Source of the DNA: Sneathiella sp. P13V-1
GTDB lineage: Bacteria; Pseudomonadota; Alphaproteobacteria; Sneathiellales; Sneathiellaceae
NCBI RefSeq assembly: GCF_015143595.1
Contig: NZ_WYEU01000001.1
Coordinates: forward strand, 744,001-808,000
Length of the DNA stretch: 64,000 nucleotides
Reading direction: 5' to 3'
The notes under the pieces were generated by a model, which saw nothing but the letters and a program-made list of their open reading frames with translations, did no database searches and was not told the origin of the DNA. This document shows positions 50,924 through 61,758 of this stretch, in pieces. Each line of letters opens with the position of its first letter. The first letter of the stretch is position 1. Made by a program: the position numbers and the translations under genes.

Positions 50924-53803
50924 ATGAAGGAAGCCGACGTCACCGGAGATCCGAACCAGAAGCATCGCGTCTATCTGGTGGATGGATCCGGGTATATTTT
51001 CCGTGCCTATTTCGCGATGATCCGCGGGCGCGGTCCCATTACCCGATCCGACGGAACACCAACCGGTGCGGTTCTCGGCTTTTCCAACATGCTGTTCAAG
51101 CTGATCCAGGACACGCAGCGTGATGACCGGGTCAGCCACTTGGCGGTTATTTTTGATACCAGCCGGAAAACCTTCCGCACGGATATCTATCCGGAATACA
51201 AAGCCAACCGGGATGCGCCGCCTGAAGACCTGATCCCGCAATTCCCGCTAGTGCGTGAAGCCACCCGCGCCTTTAACGTGCCTGCCATTGAAAAGGCGGG
51301 GTATGAGGCCGATGACATCATCGCCACCTACGCCCGTCAGGCACGCGAGCAGGATATGGAATGCGTGATTGTCTCGTCTGATAAGGACTTGATGCAGCTT
51401 GTGGGCGGTCCGGTGACCATGCTGGACCCCATGAAGAACAAGCCGGTCGCCGAAGACGAAGTCTTTGAAAAGTTTGGCGCAGGCCCGGACAAGGTCGTGG
51501 ATATTCAGGCCCTTGCCGGGGACAGCGTGGATAATGTGCCGGGTGTACCGGGGATCGGCATTAAGACCGCCGCGCTTCTGATCAATGAATATGGGGATCT
51601 TGATACCCTGCTGGAGCGGGCGGGTGAGATCAAACAAAAAGGCCGGCGCGAGAAATTGTTGGAACATGCGGACAAAGCCCGTATCAGCCGCGAACTTGTC
51701 CGCCTGAAAGATGATGTGGAACTGGACATTCCAGTGACAGACCTCAACATCAAGGATCCGGTGATCGAGGAACTGACCAGCTTCATCAAGGAAAATGAAT
51801 TCCGCCAGCTGAGCAGCCGTATCGCGTCTTTCTATGGCCCTGATTTTGCGGTCACCATTCCGGCAAGCCCGGCAAAGCAATCCGTCAAAGAAGAGGCCGC
51901 CGCGGCAAGCAACATTGACCTTTCCAGTGTTGAAAAGAAATACAGCACCGTCACGACAGAGGCGGATCTGGATAAATGGATCGCCAAGGCGCGCAAAATC
52001 GGTACCCTTGCCATTGATACGGAAACCACCAGCCTGCATGCCATGGAAGCAGAGCTTGTAGGGATTTCATTATCTGTGGAACCGGGGGAAGCCTGCTACA
52101 TCCCTGTGGGGCATGTGGGGCCAAAGGTTCAAGGCGGTTTTGATTTTGGCGATGGCGGGGAAGTGACCACCGATGATGGCAAACCGGACCAGCTGGATAA
52201 AGCGCTGGTTATTGAAAAACTGAAGCCATTGCTTGCGGACCCTACGGTTTTGAAAGTCGGTCAGAATATCAAATATGATATGACTGTTCTTGCCAACGAA
52301 GGCGTGGTTCTGCACCCAGTCGATGACACCATGTTGCTTTCCTATTGTCTGGATGCGGGTCTTCACGGGCATGGCATGGATGAACTGTCCCGCCTGCATT
52401 TTGACATCAGCCCGATCCCCTACAAAGAGGTGGCAGGCACCGGCAAATCACAAATCAGCTTTGCTGAAGTTCCGATCGAAAAGGCATCTGAATATGCGGC
52501 GGAAGATGCGGATATCACCTTGCGCCTTCATAAAACATTGCGCCCGCAATTGTTCCGTAAAAAAGTCACCACCCTTTACGATACAATCGAACGCCCTTTG
52601 GTGCCTGTGATTGCGGATATGGAACAGGCCGGTATCAAAGTGGATGCCGCTTTCTTAAGCCATCTATCGGAAGATTTCGGTGCGCGTATGGATGGGTTCG
52701 TGAAGGAAATCCACGAACTTGCCGGTGAAGAATTTAATGTGGGATCGCCCAAGCAGCTTGGTGAAATTCTGTTTGATAAAATGGAAATTCCGGGCGGCAA
52801 GAAGGGTAAAAACGGCGCTTACACGACCGATGTAAACGTGCTGGAAGGCCTTGCCGCAGATGGGGTGGAACTGGCCGCGAAAGTTCTGGAATGGCGTCAG
52901 CTTTCCAAACTGAAAAGCACCTACACAGATGCGCTGCAGGCGCAGATTAATTCCAAGACAGGCCGCATTCACACATCCTTTAGTCTGGCAGCGGCGGCAA
53001 CGGGCCGTTTGGCGTCAAGTGAGCCAAACCTGCAAAATATCCCGATCCGCACCGAAGAAGGTCGCAAACTTCGTCAGGCCTTTATTGCCAAAGAAGGCTG
53101 CAAACTGATCAGTGCCGACTATTCGCAGATTGAACTTCGTATTCTGGCCCATATGGCCAATATCGAAAGCCTGCAACAAGCCTTCGCAGATGGCATTGAT
53201 ATTCACGCGAAAACCGCATCGCAAGTCTTTGGCGTGCCCTTAGAGGGCATGGATCCCATGATGCGCCGTTCTGCCAAGGCCATCAATTTCGGGATCATCT
53301 ACGGGATCAGCGCCTTTGGCCTGGCCCGTCAGCTGGATGTCAGCCGCACACAGGCACAAGGCTATATTGACGCTTATTTTGAGCAATATCCTGGCATCCG
53401 CAAATACATGGAAGAAACCAAAGCCTTTGCCAAAGAACATGGCTATGTGGAGACCCTGTTTGGCCGCCGCGTCCATCTTCCGGGTATGCAGGATACAAAC
53501 GGTGCCCGCCGCAGTTTCTCTGAACGGGCCGCGATCAACGCCCCTATTCAGGGCAGTGCCGCCGATATCATCAAACGCGCCATGATCCGCCTTCCAGATG
53601 CGCTCAAAAATGCCAATCTGAAAGCCAAGATGCTGCTACAAGTCCATGACGAATTGATCTTTGAGGTCCCTGAGAATGAGGCCGATGCCACCATTAAGGT
53701 AATAAAAGACATCATGGAAAATGCCGCAAGCCCCGCCATTGATATGGCGGTTCCACTGATCGTGGATGCGGATGTAGGTGATAACTGGGGTGAAGCACAC
53801 TAA
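50924..53803 (+). CDS. polA: DNA polymerase I
   Basis: A 959-residue full-length Pol I. The 5' nuclease domain covers about 1-310 (YLVDGSGYIFRAYFA; EADDIIATYA; GDSVDNVPG), the 3'-5' exonuclease about 345-545 (AIDTETTSLHA; YAAEDADITLRL) and the polymerase about 560-959, with motif A DYSQIELRILAH near 732, motif B RRSAKAINFGIIYG near 780 and motif C VHDELIFEV near 907. It removes RNA primers and fills repair gaps in the cytoplasm. All catalytic residues of the three activities appear present. Confidence 0.97.
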   Translation: MKEADVTGDPNQKHRVYLVDGSGYIFRAYFAMIRGRGPITRSDGTPTGAVLGFSNMLFKLIQDTQRDDRVSHLAVIFDTSRKTFRTDIYPEYKANRDAPPEDLIPQFPLVREATRAFNVPAIEKAGYEADDIIATYARQAREQDMECVIVSSDKDLMQLVGGPVTMLDPMKNKPVAEDEVFEKFGAGPDKVVDIQALAGDSVDNVPGVPGIGIKTAALLINEYGDLDTLLERAGEIKQKGRREKLLEHADKARISRELVRLKDDVELDIPVTDLNIKDPVIEELTSFIKENEFRQLSSRIASFYGPDFAVTIPASPAKQSVKEEAAAASNIDLSSVEKKYSTVTTEADLDKWIAKARKIGTLAIDTETTSLHAMEAELVGISLSVEPGEACYIPVGHVGPKVQGGFDFGDGGEVTTDDGKPDQLDKALVIEKLKPLLADPTVLKVGQNIKYDMTVLANEGVVLHPVDDTMLLSYCLDAGLHGHGMDELSRLHFDISPIPYKEVAGTGKSQISFAEVPIEKASEYAAEDADITLRLHKTLRPQLFRKKVTTLYDTIERPLVPVIADMEQAGIKVDAAFLSHLSEDFGARMDGFVKEIHELAGEEFNVGSPKQLGEILFDKMEIPGGKKGKNGAYTTDVNVLEGLAADGVELAAKVLEWRQLSKLKSTYTDALQAQINSKTGRIHTSFSLAAAATGRLASSEPNLQNIPIRTEEGRKLRQAFIAKEGCKLISADYSQIELRILAHMANIESLQQAFADGIDIHAKTASQVFGVPLEGMDPMMRRSAKAINFGIIYGISAFGLARQLDVSRTQAQGYIDAYFEQYPGIRKYMEETKAFAKEHGYVETLFGRRVHLPGMQDTNGARRSFSERAAINAPIQGSAADIIKRAMIRLPDALKNANLKAKMLLQVHDELIFEVPENEADATIKVIKDIMENAASPAIDMAVPLIVDADVGDNWGEAH

Positions 53804-53822
53804 TGCGGGGGGCTGACATCAT

Positions 53823-54764
53823 ATGTTAGCCGTTCTTGAGGTCATCGGTCCCGTTTTTGCCCTTGTTGCACTTGGTTATTTCAGTGTTCACCGGGGCCTC
53901 TTCCCCACAAGTGGCGTGGGCGGACTTATTGCCTTTGTGAATAACTTCGCAACGCCGTGTCTGTTGTTTCAGGCCATGCTCAATATAGATTTTGGCGCGG
54001 CCTTCAAAGTGACCTATATCTTTTCCTTCTATGCGGGGGCGTTCTCTGCCTTTCTTATATCCTACATGATTGCCAGATTTGCCTTCAAACGCCCTCCGGG
54101 ACAGTCAGTCGCGGTTGGCTTTTCGGCTTATTTCACCAATACGGTTCTTTTGGGTCTGCCCATCATTCAGCGCGCCTACGGGGACGAGGCCTTGCCGTCC
54201 CTTTACGCCATTATCGGCTTTCACGCGCCGCTTCTCATGAGCTTTGGCATGCTGGCTATGGAGTTTTCCCGTCGTGATGGGGCGCCCATGGGACAGGCGG
54301 CCGTGCAATCCCTTTCCCGTGTGATCCGAAACCCGCTTCTAATTGGAATATCGCTCGGGATCATTGCAAATTTCAGCGGGATTACCCTCCCCACCGTCAT
54401 TGATGACGCCACCAAGATGCTGGCGACAGCAGTTCTGCCTGCGGCACTTTTCGGTCTTGGTGGGGCGCTCAATCAATATAAGCTTCGTGAAAGCGTTGGG
54501 GCGGCACTTATCTCATCCTCATTGAAACTTGTTCTTCATCCAATGATCGCGCTTATTCTGTCTCACTATGTGTTTGGGCTCGATCCAGCCTTGGTGCGAG
54601 TAGCCGTTCTCACGGCCGCCATGCCAGCCGGGCTTAACGTCTATATTTTCGCAACGCTCTATGATCGCGCCACAGACATCGCCGCCAACACGGTGCTTTG
54701 CAGTACCGTGCTGGGTGTTGTGTCTATTTCCGGCTGGCTTTTGTTTTTGGAAGCGCTGCTTTAA
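53823..54764 (+). CDS. AEC-family (auxin efflux carrier-like) transporter
   Basis: A 313-residue protein of ten hydrophobic segments with the AEC-fold pattern (NFATPCLLFQAM near the N-terminus; AAMPAGLNVYIFA near 270). The family includes malonate and other organic-anion permeases; the substrate is unknown. The stop overlaps the stop of the convergent quinone oxidoreductase gene by 4 bp. Confidence 0.85.
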   Translation: MLAVLEVIGPVFALVALGYFSVHRGLFPTSGVGGLIAFVNNFATPCLLFQAMLNIDFGAAFKVTYIFSFYAGAFSAFLISYMIARFAFKRPPGQSVAVGFSAYFTNTVLLGLPIIQRAYGDEALPSLYAIIGFHAPLLMSFGMLAMEFSRRDGAPMGQAAVQSLSRVIRNPLLIGISLGIIANFSGITLPTVIDDATKMLATAVLPAALFGLGGALNQYKLRESVGAALISSSLKLVLHPMIALILSHYVFGLDPALVRVAVLTAAMPAGLNVYIFATLYDRATDIAANTVLCSTVLGVVSISGWLLFLEALL

Positions 54765-55786
54765 AGCGGCTGGTAGTCAATTTCTTCAAATTCAACGACG
54801 CATTTACCGTCCACCTTCCGGTCCAGAACCGCCGTCATGGCCTCTTTAAATTCGTGAAGCGGATAGCTCGCGCCGATGGTGGGTTTCAGGTAACCCTTCC
54901 TATAAAGGTCAAACACCCCTGCCACCATCTCATCCAACTCTTCCACAAAGTCATGGCGATGACATCCGGGGGACCATCCAAAGAAATGTCCTAAGTTAAA
55001 TCCCATCACTGAGGCATTTTTTAACAGCAGCCGATTGGCGGGAATGTCGGGAATGGTGCCAGACGCATATCCGATAGTGAGGATCCGTCCCTCCCATGCC
55101 AGGGTGCGCAGGGAACTGGCCATCACCTCACCGCCAATGCTGTCATAGATGACATCCGCACCATATCCGTCTGTAATTTCCAGAACCTTTTCCCGGAAAT
55201 CTTCTTCGCGGTGATCAATGACATAGTCCGCACCATGTTCCTTGGCTGTTTTGCAGTGGGCAGGACCACCTGCAACCGCAATAACTTTGGCGCCAATAGC
55301 CTTGCCAATCTCAACAGCAGCAACCCCAACGGCACCTGCCGCACCGTGAACCACAAGCCATTCACCCGCCTTTAACTTCGCCCGGCGGATAAGCGCACCA
55401 TAAGATGTGGTGTAGGAGAGAACCATGGCCGTTCCCTCAGCAAAGCTCATGCCACCCGGCATCACATGACAGCAAACCTGATCCATCAGGTTAAAACCCG
55501 AAAGGCCACCACTATCCACGTTACACATCACCCGATCCCCAACTTTCACACGGGTAACGCCTTCACCAACGGCATGGACAATACCGGAGCTTTCTGTAAC
55601 TGGAGAGAAGGGCCGTGGCGGTTTCCGCTGATACTTCCCGGCAATGGTGAGAGAAGTCGCAAAGCTCACCCCGCAGGCCTTTTGTTTAACAACAACATCA
55701 CCGGGGCCTGGTGTGGGGATGGGTAAATTTTCAAGATTGGCAGCGGTCAGATAATGACCAAATTCGTGGACGACAATTGCGCGCAT
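54761..55786 (-). CDS. Zinc-independent quinone oxidoreductase (MDR family)
   Basis: A 341-residue NADPH:quinone reductase-type medium-chain dehydrogenase/reductase. The N-terminal catalytic fold is followed by the nucleotide-binding AAGAVGVAAVEIGKAIGA (about residues 145-165). The structural zinc cysteines of alcohol dehydrogenases are absent, supporting the quinone-reductase branch. It probably reduces quinones or enones. The gap on its upstream side to the chemoreceptor gene is 72 bp. Confidence 0.85.
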   Translation of the reverse strand: MRAIVVHEFGHYLTAANLENLPIPTPGPGDVVVKQKACGVSFATSLTIAGKYQRKPPRPFSPVTESSGIVHAVGEGVTRVKVGDRVMCNVDSGGLSGFNLMDQVCCHVMPGGMSFAEGTAMVLSYTTSYGALIRRAKLKAGEWLVVHGAAGAVGVAAVEIGKAIGAKVIAVAGGPAHCKTAKEHGADYVIDHREEDFREKVLEITDGYGADVIYDSIGGEVMASSLRTLAWEGRILTIGYASGTIPDIPANRLLLKNASVMGFNLGHFFGWSPGCHRHDFVEELDEMVAGVFDLYRKGYLKPTIGASYPLHEFKEAMTAVLDRKVDGKCVVEFEEIDYQPL

Positions 55787-55858
55787 GTTATCTCCTTAGT
55801 GACCCGGCGGTCAGAGCTTTTTTCTATACTATGCCCTGCCGCCGGATAGGAGACAACC

Positions 55859-57904
55859 TTAACCTACCGATTTAACCTCCGACAGGAAGGCTTCGATCTG
55901 ACCTTTAAAGCTATGTGTGGCTTCGCGCATCTGTTCAGAAATGGACCGGACATTGCTCGATGCCTGTTCACTTTCCTCTACACCTGAACGGATTTGCTCC
56001 ACGCTCCCGGCAACGTCATTGGCTGCGGAAGCAGCTTCTTGAACACTGCCTGAGATTTCGCTAGTTGCGGCGCTTTGTTCTTCTACCGCGGCGGAGATGC
56101 CTGTGGTGATGTCGTTATTGTTGTTGATCTGGTTACTGATCTTATCCAGAACACTTACAACTTCAGACGTAACAGATTGCATTTCCTGAATTTGCTGACC
56201 GATTTCCTCGGTCGCTTTCGAAGTCTGGTTCGCAAGACTTTTCACTTCGCTTGCCACAACGGCAAAACCTTTACCCGCTTCACCAGCACGGGCCGCTTCA
56301 ATGGTGGCGTTGAGCGCCAGCAGGTTTGTCTGATTGGCGATATCCTGAATAAGATCCACCACGGTTTCAATTTTCTGGCCCGCGGTTTCCAGATCCCGGG
56401 CATGCCCAACACCGGTTTCTGCACTGTTTACGGCACTTGAACTCGCCGCTGCGGAATTTTGAACCTGCTGGGAAATCTCCCGGATCGAGGCGGACAGCTG
56501 TTCCGTTGCAGATGCCACGGCACCCACATTGTTGGACATGGTGCCGCACCGCTGATCAACGCGTTCTGCCAGATTGCCATTTTGCGATGCCAGAGAACTC
56601 ATCTGATCAGAGGCATTCATCATTTCAGAGGATACATTTTCAAGTGTTCCCATCGCATGTTTAACATGTTGATCAAAATCTGCGATCAATCTGTTGAGAG
56701 TTTCTGCTTTCGCTGCAGCTTCGGCTGTATCTCTGGCCAATCGTTCCTGCTCAGCCTTTTCGGCTTCACGTTGACGGGCCAGCTGTTCGGCTTCCGCTCT
56801 TGCCCGTTCTTCACGGGCACGCTCATTCTCTTCACTCAGACGCTTATTCTCAATGGCGTTGACTTTAAACACATTCACAGCCGTTGCCATGGCACCGATG
56901 ATATCCTTCCGCTCAGTGCTTGGAACATCGGTATCGAGTTTTCCATCCGCAAGTCTGTTCATCGCTTTTGTCATGGCTGACATCAGGCCAGACAGACTGC
57001 GCCCAATAAGTGTTGTACAGACTATCATCAACAACCCGATCACAACCAAAGCAAAGGTTATCCAGAAACTGGCATTTTGCCTTGCATCATCGGTTGCCAC
57101 CTGAATTTTCTCGTAAACTTCTTGCAGGTAATCAATGGTAGCCTGATTTGCAGCTTCCGCAGTATTTGCGGACGTTTCCAGAGATGTTACGTCCTCCCGC
57201 AGTTTAAGCCACCCCTCTGCCATGGTTTTAAAATCTTTATGATAAGCTGCCATTCGCTGCGTAATCACCGCTTTTGCATTATCTGGGATATCCGCAACTT
57301 TCAATTGCTCTGTAAATTCGGCGAGTCGCTTGTCCATACGCCCGATATATTTGGGATCAAAGCGTAGCAGAAAATCTTTTTCATGACGGCGCATCATCAA
57401 CATGGTGACCGTCAGTTTGTCGTTTTGATGCTCTTTCAGCAATTCCTCAACGGAGTGTACCGCTTTGCGAAGGGCGCCCTGAAAGCCCGCTTTTTCATTT
57501 TCGCCGACGACCTTAATCTGACTGACAACAGACTGAAAACTCGCTTCATAATTATCGATGCCACTGATCATGTTTTGAACCAAGGTCTTTTCATCCTCGG
57601 TTGTCGTTGCCTCCATAATCTGGGTAGCAAGCAGTCTTGCCTCTTCAAGCAGCGCTTTGTGATGATCGATCAGTTCCGGCTGACGATATTGAATGTAATC
57701 CGTCTCAGCTTTCCGTGCTTTTAGGAAATCTGCTTCAAGATGGAGGATATTCTGACTGACCTTATTCGTGCCAACCATAACGCCCATAATCCGTTCACTG
57801 ACATTGGCGTTAAAGAAGAAAATAGCTGCTATGAACAGCAGGCCGATCACTGTCGCAACAATAGGTACCGCAAGTTGTGCCTTAAAGGACATGCGAGAAA
57901 ACAT
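55859..57904 (-). CDS. Methyl-accepting chemotaxis protein with helical sensor domain
   Basis: A 681-residue chemoreceptor from ATG 57904 (MFSRMSF; preferred for the GGGA site). It has one N-terminal membrane segment, an all-helical periplasmic region of about 240 residues resembling the HBM bimodular sensor, a second membrane segment near 285-305, a HAMP region, and the signalling hairpin with [23 protein letters not shown] receptors sense organic acids or amines; no ligand can be named. No che genes are adjacent. Confidence 0.88.
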   Translation of the reverse strand: MFSRMSFKAQLAVPIVATVIGLLFIAAIFFFNANVSERIMGVMVGTNKVSQNILHLEADFLKARKAETDYIQYRQPELIDHHKALLEEARLLATQIMEATTTEDEKTLVQNMISGIDNYEASFQSVVSQIKVVGENEKAGFQGALRKAVHSVEELLKEHQNDKLTVTMLMMRRHEKDFLLRFDPKYIGRMDKRLAEFTEQLKVADIPDNAKAVITQRMAAYHKDFKTMAEGWLKLREDVTSLETSANTAEAANQATIDYLQEVYEKIQVATDDARQNASFWITFALVVIGLLMIVCTTLIGRSLSGLMSAMTKAMNRLADGKLDTDVPSTERKDIIGAMATAVNVFKVNAIENKRLSEENERAREERARAEAEQLARQREAEKAEQERLARDTAEAAAKAETLNRLIADFDQHVKHAMGTLENVSSEMMNASDQMSSLASQNGNLAERVDQRCGTMSNNVGAVASATEQLSASIREISQQVQNSAAASSSAVNSAETGVGHARDLETAGQKIETVVDLIQDIANQTNLLALNATIEAARAGEAGKGFAVVASEVKSLANQTSKATEEIGQQIQEMQSVTSEVVSVLDKISNQINNNNDITTGISAAVEEQSAATSEISGSVQEAASAANDVAGSVEQIRSGVEESEQASSNVRSISEQMREATHSFKGQIEAFLSEVKSVG

Positions 57905-58004
57905 GATGATACATCCCAATTGAACATGATAAACACATACATTAGATGTATTCGATGCATCCTTAAAATTGAGTAAATTTTTATTATTCTAATATTTAAT
58001 TTGC

Positions 58005-59081
58005 CTACAAATGAATGGCGTGATTATCCCATTTGAAATCCGCTATTTCCGCGACAATATTGCGGGAGATTGTGATCGCACCCCTCCCTGTCGCACCAAT
58101 AAACCACTCTTCTTTTGGGCTGACGGCGCAGATATCCTGATGGCGGAACACGTCTTTCAATTGACCTGATATTTCATCAAAGATAAGCAGCATATTTCCT
58201 CTGGGTGCAGAAACCGCAACCAACCCCGCCTTTGGATTAGCGGACACCGACCCACCATAATTTCTGGTCTCAATTGCAATTTCTTCTGGCAAGGAAACAA
58301 GCTCTAATCTCTCTTTCCCGGGAGAATAGTAACCCACCATATCTACCGGACGGATTTTATCTCCCTGTTGTTGTCCTGCAAACCAGACCCGCCCCTCATT
58401 CCCTTCGGATATATGACGGATGGACAGCTTATGCATCTCGCTAGGTAGCGTGGCACGCGACATAAGATCGCCAGACACTGCGTCCAGCAAAACCATTGAC
58501 GGTTTCATCTCAGAGACATTCAATTTCTGACGCGGGAAATCGGGATGGGTCGCGATCCCCCCATTTGCAACCGCGATGGTTTTCCCATCCGACATCATCA
58601 GCGCCTCATGAGGGCCAATGCCGCCAGTGTCAATCTCGCCCACCCGCACATAATTCTTTCGCGTGTCATAAATGCCGAGAACCCCCTGTTCGCCATCGAA
58701 ATCATTTTCCGTAGCGTAAAGAAAATTTCCATCTGGCGTGAAGAAACCGTGGCCATAGAAATGACGATCTGAGATAGGGTCAATATCCCGTTCAATCTCT
58801 CCGGATTGCAGGTCGATCATTCGAATATAATATCCCGGCCGCCGGGCGAAAACGGCAAGTTTGCGTCCATCGGGACTGACCGCCAACCCGTGCCCCCGCC
58901 CTTCCAATGGATATGTTTGAAGGACACTCCCCCCACCATCCAGAACGGCCACAATGTAACCAGTGCCAGCTTTACCAGCTACGGCAAAACGATAGGTGCT
59001 TGCCGCAGCCCCTTTCCCCAAAAAAGGAACCGCGCCCAAAGCCAAAGCCCCTTGCATAAATATGCGTCTATTAGTCACCAT
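58005..59081 (-). CDS. DUF1513 periplasmic propeller-like protein
   Basis: A 358-residue protein from ATG 59081, which overlaps the preceding stop by 11 bp. The N-terminus MVTNRRIFMQGALALGAVPF looks like a twin-arginine-type signal peptide. The rest has repeated beta motifs (GHGLAVSPDGRKLAVF; GHGFFTPDGNFLYATEND) typical of DUF1513, a WD40/YVTN-like propeller. It is the last gene of the imelysin iron cluster and is probably periplasmic; its biochemical role is unknown. Confidence 0.85.
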   Translation of the reverse strand: MVTNRRIFMQGALALGAVPFLGKGAAASTYRFAVAGKAGTGYIVAVLDGGGSVLQTYPLEGRGHGLAVSPDGRKLAVFARRPGYYIRMIDLQSGEIERDIDPISDRHFYGHGFFTPDGNFLYATENDFDGEQGVLGIYDTRKNYVRVGEIDTGGIGPHEALMMSDGKTIAVANGGIATHPDFPRQKLNVSEMKPSMVLLDAVSGDLMSRATLPSEMHKLSIRHISEGNEGRVWFAGQQQGDKIRPVDMVGYYSPGKERLELVSLPEEIAIETRNYGGSVSANPKAGLVAVSAPRGNMLLIFDEISGQLKDVFRHQDICAVSPKEEWFIGATGRGAITISRNIVAEIADFKWDNHAIHL

Positions 59082-60165
59082 CCAAAGAGTTAAACCCCAA
59101 TTGAAAGCCAAGAGTTTGTGGATAATCTTCACTTAGTAGACTTCTCATACCTCGGATAGGGAATTGAACATATTGAAGTTTTTCATATCCCACAGATGAT
59201 ATGACCAAATCAGTCCATGTTGTTTCTTTAACCATCAGCTCTGCAAAAGTTTCTTTGGCTTGCCTGTTTTCAAACTGAAAACTGTTTCCTAAATGAGCAT
59301 CCTCGTCTTCAATCAAACTATCCAAATTAATCACTTTAAACAGATCTTCCACTGCTTCGATATTTTTTGAAAAACCCGTCAAAGTCAGTCCTGACCGCCA
59401 GAAAGGCGCACGTTTTGGTTTCGGTTTGCCCGCTGATTTTCCAAGGCTGCTGCCGATCTTGCTTGCATCCAGTAATTGCAGAAGTTCTACAGGCATTTTG
59501 ATAATGTCCTGCATAACCTCATCTTCATTTCGGTAAATCGGATTTTCAGGCCCATGGGATTTCATTAAAGCATGGTAGCCCCAAGGACCGACCCATCCAT
59601 CCGTCAGTTCCCTAGAAATATTTCGGATGTTACCTGTTATGGCCTTTACAAAAGAACATCTGCTGCCCGTTCCAATAAACTGCTTCGTCACATCACCCGG
59701 TTTGGGGAAAAGCAGAAACTCCAGCGCAGGCAAACCTTGTGTTGCAACGCTCGTATGCTTCATATTCTGTAGTGACTTGGACAGTTTTTCTGGCTCTTCA
59801 TTAAGGCGGCGCTCAACCTGCTTTAACCCACGGGAGCGAACATCAGGCCAGAAGAAAATTCTCTCAAGCCGCCCCTGTTCACGAATAGGACCGATACGAA
59901 TAACTTCTGCATATGACCAATTGACCATCAAATCTTTAAAAGCGCCGCGTGCTGCCTCTAAGGTATTTTTTGAAGGCGTGGCACATAACGCATGTGCCGC
60001 CTTATCCATCGCTTCTGACGCCGTTAAAAGCGCCCGGTACGCCGGAATAACAAATTCAGATCCAAACCGTTCAATGACGTCAGTGTATGTACCGTCAGCG
60101 AGCGCTTTTTGTAACGGGAAAACCATCGCCCCCAGTACAATGATCAATGTCAGATATTTCTTCAT
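59071..60165 (-). CDS. Imelysin-like periplasmic protein with altered motif
   Basis: A 364-residue protein with a signal peptide (LIIVLGAMVFPLQKALA). It belongs to the imelysin/EfeO-like fold, but the usual GxHxxE motif reads GLPALEFLLF, lacking the histidine. Family knowledge: imelysins bind iron or haem-related ligands in the periplasm. Ten bases separate it from the upstream di-haem gene, so they share an operon. The missing histidine suggests a structural or changed metal-binding role. Confidence 0.82.
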   Translation of the reverse strand: MKKYLTLIIVLGAMVFPLQKALADGTYTDVIERFGSEFVIPAYRALLTASEAMDKAAHALCATPSKNTLEAARGAFKDLMVNWSYAEVIRIGPIREQGRLERIFFWPDVRSRGLKQVERRLNEEPEKLSKSLQNMKHTSVATQGLPALEFLLFPKPGDVTKQFIGTGSRCSFVKAITGNIRNISRELTDGWVGPWGYHALMKSHGPENPIYRNEDEVMQDIIKMPVELLQLLDASKIGSSLGKSAGKPKPKRAPFWRSGLTLTGFSKNIEAVEDLFKVINLDSLIEDEDAHLGNSFQFENRQAKETFAELMVKETTWTDLVISSVGYEKLQYVQFPIRGMRSLLSEDYPQTLGFQLGFNSLDGD

Positions 60166-60174
60166 ACCGGTACC

Positions 60175-61701
60175 CTAAAGGGAATTGAGGAAACTGATCA
60201 GTGCTTCCCGGTTTGCTTTTGGCAAAGCAACAAACGCTTCTTTCGCGGCTTTACCTTCACCGCCATGCCAGAGGATCGCTTCTTTCAGGTTTCGCGCACG
60301 CCCATCATGCAGAAAGAAAGTATGACCGCTGACCGTTTCCGTCAGGCCAATTCCCCAAAGAGGTGCCGTACGCCATTCTGATCCTGCTGCCTCTCCTACC
60401 GGGCGATTATCGGAAAGACCCGGGCCCATATCATGAAGAAGCAGATCCGAATAAGGCCAGATCAACTGAAACGCATGTTCTTTCTGAGCCGCGTCCCGGC
60501 GGGTCACAAATTTCGGCGTATGACAGCTGGCGCATCCGATGGAGTGGAAAATCTCTTTGCCTTTTAGAACTTCCGGATCGCCTACGTTACGTCGTGCAGG
60601 TACTGCAAGGTTGCTGGAATAAAAGCTCACAAGATCCATCACAGGATCAGGGGCTTCTGTATCCCCAAGGCGCTTTTGGACACCGGTGCGCGCCTCAAGG
60701 CAGGCTTTCTGGTTTTCGGTACAATCACCGTAGTGGCGCGGCGCATCAGGGGAGGAAATGCCGATATCCCCAGCAAAGGCACCTGCGGATTGCTGTCGCA
60801 CTGTTGGAGTGGAAGCCTTCCAGCCAAAACGTCCGATAACGCGATTTGGGTCAGACTTTGCCCCGACCCAACTGATCTTGCCTGAAATACCGTCCTTATC
60901 TTTGTCGTCTGGGTCTGCAAGATGCGATATGTCAGCAGGATGTATGGCTTCCAGAAGGCCAAGTCCGATCATCTGAGGTGCCACACGGGGTGAGAACATG
61001 ACATCTTTTGACATGGGACCATAGCCAAGATCTGCCACACCATATGTTGGCTTGCGAAGTGAGACTACTTCTCCCCCTTCAAGCGTAACTGATTGCTCCT
61101 CATAAGAAATGGTCATACGACCTTCTGCAGGGACACCCTGGATGGCGAAATCCTGAAACTGACCCCCATAGGTCGGCTCGGGAATCAGAGCTTTCTCACC
61201 ACTTTCAATGGCTTGCCTTTCTTCACTATTCCTTGGCGGAACAGAAAGGCGCAGGAACATGGATATGGCCGTATCTTCAGGGGAGGTCGGTGGATGACCG
61301 CGACCATCTTTTAAATGACAACGCTGGCAAGATCTTGCATTAAATAGCGGCCCCAAACCATCCGAGGCTTGCGTTGACGAAGGAGAGGAAACCCATAGTT
61401 TTCGGAATAGGCCATTCCCCAACTTAAACTTCTCTTGACCTTCAAAGCTCAAATTCGCGGAATGCTCCGAAAAAGCGTTCCGATCCGGCGTGCCCTTGTG
61501 CGTTCCTGCACCGCCTGACATATTTTCAAAGGCTTCGGGTTTAGAAAACTGCTCTGCCGACCTGATGACTGCCTCAACTCGGGCACGGTCTTTCTCGGAC
61601 AAATCTGTTCTGACAGTATTTTCTGAAGCCGTGGCAGAAACGCAAAATAGGGACAATGCCAGAAAACTGGCGCCCCCCACACAACGGATAAAATTTTTCA
61701 T
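60175..61701 (-). CDS. DUF1111 di-haem oxidoreductase-like cytochrome
   Basis: A 508-residue secreted protein with a signal peptide and two c-type haem motifs: CQRCH near residue 128 and CASCH near 392. It matches the DUF1111 thiol-oxidoreductase-like cytochromes commonly encoded between imelysin genes. It likely transfers electrons in the periplasm, perhaps oxidising or reducing iron for the neighbouring imelysins. No damage is visible. Confidence 0.9.
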   Translation of the reverse strand: MKNFIRCVGGASFLALSLFCVSATASENTVRTDLSEKDRARVEAVIRSAEQFSKPEAFENMSGGAGTHKGTPDRNAFSEHSANLSFEGQEKFKLGNGLFRKLWVSSPSSTQASDGLGPLFNARSCQRCHLKDGRGHPPTSPEDTAISMFLRLSVPPRNSEERQAIESGEKALIPEPTYGGQFQDFAIQGVPAEGRMTISYEEQSVTLEGGEVVSLRKPTYGVADLGYGPMSKDVMFSPRVAPQMIGLGLLEAIHPADISHLADPDDKDKDGISGKISWVGAKSDPNRVIGRFGWKASTPTVRQQSAGAFAGDIGISSPDAPRHYGDCTENQKACLEARTGVQKRLGDTEAPDPVMDLVSFYSSNLAVPARRNVGDPEVLKGKEIFHSIGCASCHTPKFVTRRDAAQKEHAFQLIWPYSDLLLHDMGPGLSDNRPVGEAAGSEWRTAPLWGIGLTETVSGHTFFLHDGRARNLKEAILWHGGEGKAAKEAFVALPKANREALISFLNSL

Positions 61702-61758
61702 TTGCTCAAACCTGAAAGCGGGCGACTATCCGACCAAAGAAAGCCGCCCCGGTTACTG

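Noticed and set aside
51248-52039. A 263-residue minus-strand frame inside polA
   Set aside because: Antisense shadow; polA is complete and motif-rich.
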